Source of the DNA: Typha latifolia
Taxonomy: Eukaryota > Streptophyta > Magnoliopsida > Poales > Typhaceae
Assembly (NCBI GenBank): GCA_019914945.1
Contig: CM034113.1
Coordinates: 7,606,850 to 7,670,849, forward strand
Direction: 5' to 3'
DNA: 64,000 bases
The notes under the pieces: model-generated
Told to the model about the DNA's origin: nothing
What the model saw: only the letters and a program-made list of their open reading frames with translations
Databases searched by the model: none
Made by a program: the position numbers and the translations under genes
Shown here: positions 48,701 through 59,700 of the stretch, piece after piece
Layout: each line of letters starts with the position of its first letter
Numbering within the stretch: position 1 is the stretch's first letter

Positions 48701-51700
48701 GGCAGTTTTGGTGAAATAGTTAATGTGGAGCTGACAATGGACCGCATTGTAAGTCAATAGTCTTGGTTCCTTTATTATTAGGAGAATGAGTGACTCTTGC
48801 TTGGCTGTATGATTCACCTTTCTTACACACTATTCAGGTTAACCTTCCTCGGGGATATGGATATATTGAGTTCAAGAAGAGGGTTGATGCTGAAAAGGCT
48901 CTTCTTTATATGGATGGTGTATGTCTCAAACATCCAAATGGGTAATTAATTGCTAGTCTTTTGTTTACGTGAGGAATTCATGCTGTTTCAACTTTTTCCT
49001 CTGACAGGGTCAAATTGATGGAAATGTTGTCCGAGTAAAATTTACACTACCACAACGCCAAAAGGCTTCTCCCCCTCCGAAGACTGTTCCTGTTGCTCCA
49101 GCAAGAGAAGCTCCTCAAAGAGATAAAGTTGGTACAAATGCTGAAAAGGATGCTCAAATGCGGCCTAGGGAGTGTAAGTTTCTGTTAGTTTTGTTTTTTT
49201 GTTCAATTTCAAAGTCATTTCTGCTCCAGCTTTTTTATTTCTACTTCTATTTATCATGCCTGCTCTTACTCGTGCAAGAGATCTTCTTAACTTTTTTTTT
49301 TCTTTTCTTGACTAAGTTTATGTTTAAGTTCCCTATAATTTGATGGCTTCAGTTTCATGCTTATATTTTGCATCTTGTTTCTTTTACTTGCAGTTTGCTC
49401 TTCCCCCCCACTGCTTTCCTTCTGTTTTACCGTTCCTCTTTTGCAAATTCATACATTTTTGTTATTTTGTGAAGATGGTAGTTTTTTATGCTTAGTTTTA
49501 ATTGCCACATCAGCTTCGCCACGACGGAAACCACTGTCACCTCCACGGAGACGATCCCCACCTGCGAATCGAAGAGTTGATTCACCCAAGCGTCGAACTG
49601 ATTCCTCCCCTCGACGACGCCCTGAATCCCCTGTTCGACGAAGGCCAGCTTCTTCTCCAGTTCGACGTGGTGAAACACCACCACCTCGGCGGCGGGTTGG
49701 ATCTCCTCCTAGGAGACGTTCTCCTTCCCCTGCTCCTCGAAGGAACAGGTCACCTGCGCGGTTAGTCATTTTGACATGTTCTCTTGTATAAACATAATAG
49801 CATTGACCTATCTCCATATTAACAGGATTTCTCCTAGAAGAGGTCGTGGCAGTCCGGTCCGCAAGCGCTCCCCAATGCCTCCAAGAAGGCGGTAAGTTAC
49901 TCGTTAGGAAAAGCATGTGTCTGACAATCCTTTGCTTTGTTTTCTTGCTGTTTGGGCTGTAGAGAATATAGTGTGGACTTTATGTTTTATGGCTTATTTT
50001 CAACCTTATGCTTTAGATTAATCACAACAACTTGGTGTCTGACAGAGGACAACTCATAATTGGAAATGGTTTTACAAACTATTCTGGAAAGGTATCTCTA
50101 ATGATAATAAATGAAGCACATAACTTTAAGTAAAATTGTGAGATAGATATCCAATTGTGTTGCATTATCAGCTCAAAAGTTTGGACACATGTAGTAATCC
50201 TACACTCAGTGGACAACATTGCAGTGGTACTAAGTTTGTCTTCTTTTCAGGTCATTCTATTCACTGCTAAAAGCAGCACTATTATGAAATTAAGTCTGAG
50301 TTTGTTTGTTTAAAATGATTGCTCTGGTTGTCCCGCTTGTACAAAACATGTTTCATGTGCTGACATTTAGTTACTTTTTCACAAAATTTCAAAATTTATT
50401 TTTCTTCATGAAATGTAAAGAGCTCAAGGGCTCATTTGGTCTTCCCTATTTTATTAAGATCAGATGAATTTTCTTCAACTATTTGGTACCTTACTGTGAA
50501 TGTGCAATGACTTTATTCATTTTCCCATTTCCATTTCTTGGTTATAGTTTACAGAATTATGGAAGAAATGCAAATTGCATTTCTTTCTTGTCAATACTCC
50601 TAATGACGTCGGTGTTTTTCCAGATCACCACCTCCAAGGCGAGTCAGAAGTCCTCCAAGAAGGTCACCTCCTCCTCGCCGTCGTAGCCGATCACCTATTC
50701 GTAGGCCTGCTCGATCTCATTCCAGATCAATATCTCCTCGCAGGTAATGCCAATTTTGGAATAATTGACCCGGACCGGCCTTTTGATTCTTATTCCTGGT
50801 TCGTTGTTTGTTGCCAACTTTGAAGTACATAATAAAGCTTATGGGTTATTGATCTTATTCTAATCAATCCTAGGCTGCATCAATGCTGTTGTATCTTCTG
50901 ACAAATTACATATGGTTGTGGGTACATGATGAGATTACTAGATTATGATGTTATATGTGGTTAAAGGTGAATATGACTATCTTGAAGGTCTACTTTAAAA
51001 TGATCAGGGATTGGGACTGCATAGGTTTCTTGTTTCCCTGAAGGATTTGACTTTTCATTTTGGCTGATCTTACCTGCTCTGGTTATTGTCATAAATGATC
51101 TAGTTAGGCCCTTTATGATCAGGAAAAAATGAAGCTTCAAACATATATGAATTATTTATTTTCTTGCTGCAGATTATTATCTAGTTATGTAATGAGAAAG
51201 CGAAGTTAATAGTCTTAAATCCAATGGGCTTCTCTCTTTCTCACATTCAAATATGCATACTTGCTTCTGTTTAGTGTTTCATACAAGCTTGGTTTACTTG
51301 CAGCTGTAAAATGGAGTGTTGCCTTTTTCTGATCTTTTACCTTTTCTTTTGTAAAATCAGGGGTCGAGCACCACCTCTGAGGCGTGGAAGGTCGGATTCA
51401 TCATATTCTGGATCACCAAGCCCTCGAAAGGTATTGCGTGGTTCTCACCAGTTTCTCCTCCAGCATATGCATATTTGCCTGTAGAACAGACTGTCTTTCA
51501 CAATTTTGTACGTATCGAGTTTGTGAACCTAATTTGTTTCGTTATTCAGGGAGCTAGAAGAGCATCAAGGAGTCGCAGTCCCAGAAGGTGGTTATTTCCC
51601 TACTTTTGCCTCTGCTCTGATGAACCTTTATCAAGCTTTTTTCAGTATATGCAACTCAAGATCTACTCCCATAGAAATGGCTGAATTGGAGTATTGATAG

Positions 51701-52185
51701 ATTTTAAATAAAGCTGGATTTTGATTTAAGTGCTTTAACAATCTTTTGTTTCTAAAATTTTGTTGGTTCATTCCAGCTTATGTTATTTTTAGTTTACAAT
51801 TTGTTTGTTCCTGCTTTACATGATGTTTACCATGCATTGGCCGGAAAAGTCACTGTAGCTTTCTAACTTTGTTACTCTGGTTGTTTCTTCTCAAGTGGAG
51901 TTCTTTTTCCTGTTGATTTGAAGTTGCCAAACATCATTTTTGTGTTGTTTGCCTTATAGTATTTCTAACAATCTGACTCAACAGCATAACTCTGGCCTGC
52001 TTGAATGTTTGCCAATGCAATTTGGATTCTTTTGGTAGCAGTGTTGAACTAGAAATGTAATTATATACCACGTGTGGTTTCTAATTTCTTTTGTAATTAT
52101 TCAATCTTATTGTAGACCTGCTCGAGGAAGAAGCTCCAGTAATAGTGGCAGCAGCAGCAGCTCACCTTCTCCTAAGCCTAATTAG
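45760..52185 (+). CDS. SR45: SR45 (RNPS1-like) splicing factor
   Basis: Nuclear-speckle RNA-binding protein that recruits spliceosome factors and associates with the exon-junction/ASAP complex. Exons: 45760-45962, 47118-47186, 47901-47989, 48702-48748, 48838-48918, 49008-49173, 49514-49760, 49826-49891, 50624-50743, 51361-51430, 51550-51587 and 52116-52185. Phases close, giving 421 residues, near the Arabidopsis length of 414. An N-terminal RS domain of about 90 residues precedes one RRM (about 97-176) with RNP2-like VVLHIDHL and RNP1-like RGYGYIEF, and MDGGQIDGNVVRVKF. A second long RS domain (about 195-421) is full of SPPRRR and SPVRR units and ends in a Ser-rich tail. The two RS domains flanking a central RRM are diagnostic. 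Arabidopsis SR45 is alternatively spliced at the exon 6/7 boundary, and this gene has a second plausible acceptor there. Confidence 0.95.
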
Positions 52186-52214
52186 TGTTGGGTGACTCGT
52201 GATCTGTAGGAGGT

Positions 52215-52216
<2 letters not shown>

Positions 52217-52291
<75 letters not shown>
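52217..52291. repeat. (CT)n microsatellite in SR45 3' untranslated region
   Basis: Pure CT run of about 75 bases, starting 31 bases after the SR45 stop codon. Confidence 0.95.
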
Positions 52292-52293
<2 letters not shown>

Positions 52294-52939
52294 GCCTGGT
52301 CCACCCTGCTTCATCTCTGCTGGAAGGAAATATCACTGGGAATATGCAAGAGTATGTGAAAAGATTAGTTATGTAACTCTGGAAAGATTAAGGATATTAA
52401 CGTACATGGCATGTAGTATGTTTTCCTATATTATTTAGATACTTGGGAAGGATTTCTGCCTTTAAGACTGCTTGAAAGGCTTTTTAGCTTTCTGTTTCTG
52501 TTCAAAATTTGAAGTGACATATTGTAACAGACTTTGTACGCACTAAGCTGTTGTGTTGACAATCTTGATTCCTCTTGGTTGTGGTTCTAGCTTTGCGACA
52601 TTTGTTTTAGATAATATGGTTTGCTATTAACTGCAAGATTTGAAGGAACTATAAAGCTCATATGGTTCCTCGATGCCAGGTGAACAAAATTAGTCTGCCT
52701 CTTTGAAATGGACTGTTTCTAAATTCCATATCAGTGGTCTGATTAGCTCAAGCCTGTGTGATTTGTTAGTGTGGTACATAAAAGCTTCTACAAGCTCCCT
52801 GCTGAGAAGCCCTATATGCAAAGACCATTTACCAATTGTCCCCATAATGTGCAATGAGCTATTGTGAGCTTCTTTCGAAAATAAAGAAATAAGCCTCTTT
52901 ATATTGGTATAATAAAAAAAAAGGATGAATTTTATACCA

Positions 52940-53395
52940 ATTTTCTCTTAACATAGAAAATTACAAAAATACCAAGTGCTACCTACCTAAATCAAAGGCA
53001 TTTTCTGTATTTGGCCTCCCATTCTCACAATCCACACTTCTTCTTAATTACATTTCTAACAGCCCAAGTACCTCCTTGTCTATTACTAATAATTACAACC
53101 AAATCCAGCAAACACCCTCTCTAAAATGAGAATAGCAATTTAGGTTTCATGATATAGGCAATGAACATACCTCTTAGGTATGTCAATGGAGGTGGAGAAT
53201 GGGATGTCAATGTCATGATACTTCTGCTTGTTTCTGCTCATCTGCTCTTCTTCCCTTGCCCCCAATCAAACAGGCTGGGGGGAAATCCTCTTCCATCTTG
53301 GAATGGCTGGAACTTGTCATGCAAACCATGATCATAGCATGAAGAAGAAACAATGCCTGTAAAAGAAATTTCAAAATCATCGCCATTGCTCTTTA
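52940..53395 (-). pseudogene. Decayed inverted copy of TLDc exon 1 and intron 1
   Basis: The reverse complement of this segment aligns with 44158-44690: leader acceptor, the ATG ATC ATG start (53335-53327), the exon 1 body, and intron sequence through the block AAAATGCCTTTGATTTAGGT. Compared with the intact exon it has at least four single-base insertions, so the frame breaks and runs into TGA at 53215-53213. It also lacks a short block near the end of the exon. The TLDc domain exon itself is absent. It is a partial pseudogene made by inverted duplication, not a retrocopy, because intron sequence is present. Confidence 0.88.
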
Positions 53396-53420
53396 ATAAA
53401 CGAGCCGTTCGATTAGACTT

Positions 53421-53478
53421 GACTGATTAAAAGGCTCAAAAATAAACTTAGACTGATTAAAAGGCTCAAAAATAATTT
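53421..53478. repeat. Two-copy tandem repeat, 30-base unit
   Basis: GACTGATTAAAAGGCTCAAA occurs at 53421 and again at 53451, with matching flanks. It lies between the TLDc fragment and the RPAC2 leader. Confidence 0.9.
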
Positions 53479-54168
53479 TGAGCGGAGTTTAAGCTAGAGC
53501 TGGCTCGCTCTGACTCAGACTAGACTCGGGTAGATAGGTTTGATATCCAACCCCAAGTAGTGAGTCTGCCTCTGATTCCCATTCCCCAAGTCCCAAAAAC
53601 AGCCGCTCAAACTCTCCCTACCTCTCCCTCTGTCCTTGGTCGCTCCGATCTTCCTTCTCCACCGTCGGCCCGCCTCCTCCTCCTTCGGCAAACCGGTTCC
53701 TCGTCATCCTCCTCGTCAAGCCGCCGCCGCCTCGTTCTCGTCCTCCTCCTTCGCCAAGCCGCTGCCTCGTCCTCCTCGTCCTTCGCCAAGCCGGCTCCTC
53801 CTCGTCCTCCTCTTCAAGCCGCCGCCTCGTCCTCGTCCTCGTCCTCGTCCTCCTCCATCGGCCGGCAAGAGGTATTCTTAAGCATTAATTAATATTATTA
53901 TAACTAATCATTTAATTAGATCATTATTTAGCTAATCATCTAATTGTGAAATTTAGGCTCAAAATTAGTTTCAAGCCGAACTTGATTAGACTTAAGGTCA
54001 ATCAAGCTTGGATCATTTACACACCTAATGGTGTTTTACTTGGATATCTAAATAGTTGGGTATTTTTGTTTCATATGGTTCTTGTTAAAGAAAGTGTAGG
54101 ATATTGAGGTCGTATTATTGTGGTCTCATTAGCTAAGCATATCTTCTTACTCGCAATTGCAGTTGGCA

Positions 54169-56044
54169 ATGGAGCACGGCTCTCTGACAGATGCCAGATC
54201 CTCCACTTTTTGCATCTTGGATGAGGATCACACCTTTGCAAACTCTGTCAGATTCACGCTTAATCAAGAGTGAGTGCACTTGTAGACTTAAACTTTTTAA
54301 AGTATTAAATTTGATCAGAGCATGCTATATTATTGCACAAATTTTCAGTTGATTGTACAATTATTAGAGTTCTTATTGGGTGAAAAGCTAAGAATAAAAT
54401 TATACTTTGAAATGCTGGACAGTGAGAACATGGAAAAATGGTAGGTGCTTGAATTAACATAAGTAATTCTCCATTGCATCAATTTCCCTGGGTTAAATTT
54501 TGTTTCTTAGTTGCTTTTATCTGTGTTTGGTATAAGATATTGGTTTGCTTGGCTTAAAATTAAGCATTCTAAATAAACCTTTCTATTGTTGAAAAGTTCA
54601 AATAATGCTGTATAATGCCTGACTAATATAACCTATGATATTTGAATCAAGGTTGAACGCTAATGTATTTATAGCTGACAAAATCATCTATGTTATCCCA
54701 GTTTAAGGCTGACATATCTGTTGAGACACTTACTATTTAGGTTTTGTATCAGTGATATATTATCTTTAATGGCCATGCTAGTTTTAATGTTTGCTTAATT
54801 TGGTTTTTAGCAGGAACATCAAGAATGTGTGAATTATTAAGTTCCTTATTTTGCCTTTTTCGTGTCACTATGTGTTGCTTATTTGATTGCCATTATTGCA
54901 GCCCAAGGGTAGCATTTTGTGGATATAGTATCCCTCATCCTTCAGATAACAAAGTCAACATAAGAGTCCAAACTACTGGTAATTTATGTGCTTTCTTGTG
55001 TATCTATTTGTAAATCATAGTTCTTTGTGCTGAATGGTTATATAGAGTTTTTGGAAGTTCTGTATGTTTGATTAATTTCTAAGAGATTAGACATCAATGT
55101 AGGAAGGTGTTGGCACTCACAATGTGATAGAAGGAATCATTGTCTTTATTCTTATATTCGTAAAATATATTTATCTCAGACTAATGAAAATTCTACAACT
55201 GGCTAGCCTTTCTTCGCCAATGTAGTGTAATATTACAGTGGTTGACCCATTCATTTATCACCTAGGTCTGGTTGAAACGATTCACATCCTAATGGTTTGG
55301 TTGCCAAACCAAAAGCCATTAACTAATCATCAATTTAAATATCTTTTGAGTGTAGGCAAGTAAACAAAGGTTGCTAAGTGAGTCTCAATGTTGAAGAAGA
55401 CTTCCAGACCTTTCAAGGAAGTGGAGGATCTCCACATGTACTCACCACCTCTGGAGGACATATATTACATTTTGACATGAGAGAACACAACTACATATGC
55501 TTAATTTCTAATCTGAATTGTCAGATGGATCTGGAATTCTGCGAAATAATATGGAAGATCAAACATGTTTTACCAATTACTTTGTGCTTCTTGACAGAAG
55601 TTTCTAAACAACAGTGTGAGTTCGAACTTCGAACTTTAAGCTTCGTACAATTTGCAAATTATATTACAAAATCCATCCATCAGTTCTAAATAGAACTATT
55701 TTATTTATGGAGGATCTAACTGAAGTTCTTGTAAACTGAGGTTCTGAAAGGACAAATGTTCACTTTGCTGCAACCAACCTTCCCTTTTAATACATATGAC
55801 CGCAACAAGCCACTGATACATTTTGCTATTCTTGCATTATGATATTTACTTTATTTTGACTGCGATGTCACTGTTTCCTACTTGGATATGGACAGGTGAT
55901 CCAGCAAGAGATGTATTCAAGGATGCGTTACAGGGTCTAATGGTGATGTGTCAGCATATCAGGACTACATTTGACCAAGCCGTGGATGACTTCAAAGCGG
56001 AGCAATCTCCAGAAGATATGCAAGTAGAGTCAACAGGAATCTAA
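54169..56044 (+). CDS. RPAC2: RPAC2 (AC19), shared subunit of RNA polymerases I and III
   Basis: Small assembly subunit, homologue of RPB11 and of the bacterial alpha N-terminal domain, which pairs with RPAC1 (AC40). Coding exons: 54169-54269, 54902-54978 and 55896-56044; phases agree, giving 108 residues. Diagnostic motifs are LDEDHTFANSVRFTLNQDP, VAFCGYSIPHPSDNKVNIRV and QTTGDPARDVFKDALQGL, then an acidic C-terminal tail. The first ATG is preceded by an acceptor (TTGCAG at 54157-54162), so a leader exon lies upstream, probably ending at a donor near 53872. That leader exon is low-complexity (CCT/CGT/CTC) and open in frame with the coding exon but contains no in-frame ATG. The gene is convergent with the TCP11-domain gene. 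Confidence 0.94.
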
Positions 56045-56792
56045 AATTTGAAACCTTTCTTCTTCCTTCACAGTAGGAGAAGTTCAGCAGACGCACCACT
56101 TTGCATCAATATATCATAACGTTGTATTACAGAAAGATTGTTGCTTCAGTTCTCCCCTTTTGTTCGCATTTTCCGGTGTATTGAACATTTGAACCCTTCT
56201 TATCTCTTTAGCCGAGCACTTAGCTTAGCTGCCTAGATAATTATCATATTGACAAGTTTGCCTTTTATCTAAAGCTATAAATTCATCACTTCACATATAA
56301 AATGTTTATTTTGTCAACACTTAATTTGTGCTTATTTTCTTTCTGTCAACTCTATGATGTGGCAGCTGAACTATCAAAGATTTTGGAGGTGGAAGAAACA
56401 TTTGGGGCGTATTTTTGTCAAATACTCAACCTGCCACGCAAACATGGTGCTTATTGGAGCTGTGGTGAAATTTGTTTGGCAAAAATATGAAAGCTGCACT
56501 TGATTCAGGAACAAAAGCCTTTTAACAGCACTAATACATTGCTTTATGACAAATAACCTTACGGATAAGAGCCACTATACCTGTTCTTCATTTACATAAT
56601 TATTTTTTTAGCAAGATAAGACACTATAGCTGTTCATTATGAACATTGCATTGCACCTATGGACCTTGATTTTGGACTAGACTACTATTTATAGACAAAT
56701 TACGACGCTGACACTTTACATGAGACCTTGCCCACCACAATGTAACAAGGTGGAACTTCCCACACTATTCACAAACAGAGTCAGGTGAATTC
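56045..56792. other. Convergent 3' spacer between RPAC2 and the TCP11 gene
   Basis: Contains the two 3' untranslated regions. A plus-strand ORF at 56302-56490 has no recognised domain and no good context. Nothing else found. Confidence 0.6.
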
Positions 56793-59700
56793 TCACAGCA
56801 AGGTTTGATACCATGGTCCATGAACATGACCTGAAATAGTTGCCATGGTAATCAGCTCCTCTGCCACCTTAACCACTCGATCCAGAAGTATCGCGGCCCC
56901 GACACGCCGTAATGCTGTATCTGCCAGCCTCTGGCCTCTGGACCCGCTACCACCGAAAATGACTGCTCGTACCGCCAAATATATCGATCTAGACACCTTT
57001 GTGAAGACAGCATCGCCGTTCTGCAAGCTCTTTGTGAGCATTCTTGCCATAATTTCCTTCCTGCTTTGAAGCTTCGTCTCTGAAGACAGGTTGGATGAGC
57101 TAGCCAGAGAACCGATGATTTCTTCGATGCCCACATCAGCACTGCTGTCCAAAAGCTCTGCGAGCTTCTTAGCAAATTCGATGATAGAGGTTTCCAAGTC
57201 TGGAGGAGAGCGAGCTGAGCTTTCACTGACAATAATTTGCCGAAGGACCAACATGCTGCAAATCATAAACAGCCGAATTTGGGTTCTTGTTCTTATAGAG
57301 GACAGTCATATATTTCTAGACAAAAAAGAAATAGAAGGCATAATCTACCTTGTTGAAATGACAATAAGTTGTTGCAGCTGGCTCTGAACAGACCTCAATC
57401 TCAAGACATTGAGTTCAAGAGTCTCAGGAACTGAGTGAGTTGTCAATCCCTCTATGTCATTAACAAGTTGTAAAAGACCAAGCCTTACCAACATGTCCAC
57501 TTTCTCGCCATTGCATTCTGGTAGTTCACCACTACCTGCTCAAAAAACATTTGGTTGATATATATTCTCAACACTAACATTAACAAAAGAATGAGAACCG
57601 GTGAAAGTAAAATTCAATTAAATACGCACTTCTTGAAGTATTTTTGGGAACTGCATGTTTGGCTGCCAACGAAATGCCCCCACCTGCTCGTAGGGTAGCA
57701 ACAAGAGGTTGATCCTGCAATAACGATTATCAGGTAGCCCTTCAAGCGTAACCATTTCAATGCAAACACACCCACATGTATAAAAAGCAAACTGGTAAAA
57801 AAGATCTTGCTCAACCGGGGGTATGTGTATGGAGGATACACTAGTACTGTTAGCATTTGACTGCGCACAAATTCAAATAAGTAAAAGTCGAATTCACAAG
57901 TAAGCATTACTCACATGGCTTGTCAACAATATGGAAAGAGAATCAACATGCTCATTCCACTCCTCTTCCAAATTGTCCTTCAGTGATGAAGTCCACTGTA
58001 CAGTAAGAGGAAGAGAATTTGCAGCATCAGAGGGAGGTCCATAACGATCAGCAAATGCCTTCTGCAAATACTCCAATCCTGCAGATCCCTTTATAATTGG
58101 TTCCAACATCTGTATGTGTGCCTTACTCACTTCCTTCTTCAGTGTCTATTGAGGTAGAAAAACAATAAAACATACATTACAATCTCCATGTATAATAGCA
58201 ACAAAGATGTCCCAAGTTAATGCTAAATATCGCATACATAAAACATCTCTACAATAACAAAGAATATAAATTAATTCATTTCGAATTCTAATTTCTCACA
58301 ATTTCTCACATTTCTCAAATTGATGGTAAAGCAAACCCTATAACCCACTTCAAAATCAGTTTACTAGCACATGACCTGAAAGCAACATGAGAAATTAACC
58401 TGTATCTCCTGTAGAACAAAGCGCAGACCCTTAATCATGGCAATGATGAAAGAGCTATTTCTTTTACCATCAGATTGAGAAATGTCTGCCAATTCACTTA
58501 ATAATTTCTGATGGGCCTTCTTCATATCATCTTCATTTGCAGGAGCAGATAATGTCTGCAGGAGGCCCAATGAGTACTCCAAGATGTTTCCAAGATAAGC
58601 TATGTCCTCGTAGCCTGACTCAAGTACCTTTCATCAGGGGAAAACAACAGGAACAAAGAAAGAAAGTCAAGATCAACTTATTGAGGCTTTTTAAATGGCA
58701 GAGCAATGTAACATTTGCAAACGTACTTGAGATAGAATGTCAAGATCCATCCTCTCGAGTATCTCTTCCCTCCAAGACTGAGGAGCCAACTCACATAATT
58801 CATTCCGGACCTCCTTTACAAGGCCCAATATTCTGCTATAGTCAGGTTCATCCACTTTCATAGAATCCATAATATCATCCCAGAAAGCCTTCTCCATCGT
58901 CTCTTTCACTTTTGCCTGATAAAACATTAAAACATAAAAACATGCATCTATAAGATACTCCCAAAACCATGCATTCTTACAAGCATACGTGACATATCAA
59001 GAGATAAACAAATCAAAATTGCACAAGATCTAGCAAGATCACATGTTATCTATATATCCAGTTGCATCAACTTATCAAGACCCTCCTTTTCTATTTTTGG
59101 ATCACCAACTTCCAAATAAAATTATATTTACTTGACTCCTCTGCAAATGCTTTTAATAGAAGAACAGGAGGTTGCACTAAAATGTCAGCACCATTGAAAT
59201 CTCATTACCTTGATAGCAACCTCATTGACACCAGTAACATCAAGATTATTAGCGAAAGTCTCATGGCCAGAATGAAGAATCTCATTGACGAGAATTTCAT
59301 TCTCTGTGGGAGGCAGCTTGTGCATTGAACTTGATTGAGCCTCTGAATTCTTCCTTTCCATATTGACTTTAGGTGGTGAAGAAGCACCTCCAAACAAAGA
59401 ACGAACCACATGACCAGATCTTTGACTGTTCACACCAGAATGTTCCTCTGAATCAGGAATAGAAGGCTGTCCAGAAGAGTCGGATTTTGATGCAGACGAG
59501 ATATGAGCAACAGGAGTTGAGAAAGGGCTCCCATTCTCCTTTGCTTCAAAGAATTTGGATCTTGTTTCTGATAGAGCACATTCCATCCGCACAATACCAG
59601 CATTACCACTCAAGTGCTGCACTTTCTCCCTCAATAGTTTCTTGTCTTCATTAACCTGCACTCATTGAATAAATCAACTTACCAGACAGATATAACTCAA

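Larger units (their letters stand above)
52186..54168. other. SR45 3' region, pseudogene fragment and RPAC2 leader
   Basis: In order: a CT microsatellite in the SR45 3' untranslated region, unique sequence, a minus-strand decayed TLDc fragment, a 30-base tandem repeat, a CT/CG-rich leader exon of RPAC2 (about 53560-53871) and a leader intron ending at 54162. Confidence 0.65.

Noticed and set aside
56302..56490. Small plus-strand ORF after RPAC2 as a separate gene
   Set aside because: Short, no domain, no plausible promoter or splice context, and it lies in the likely 3' region between convergent genes.
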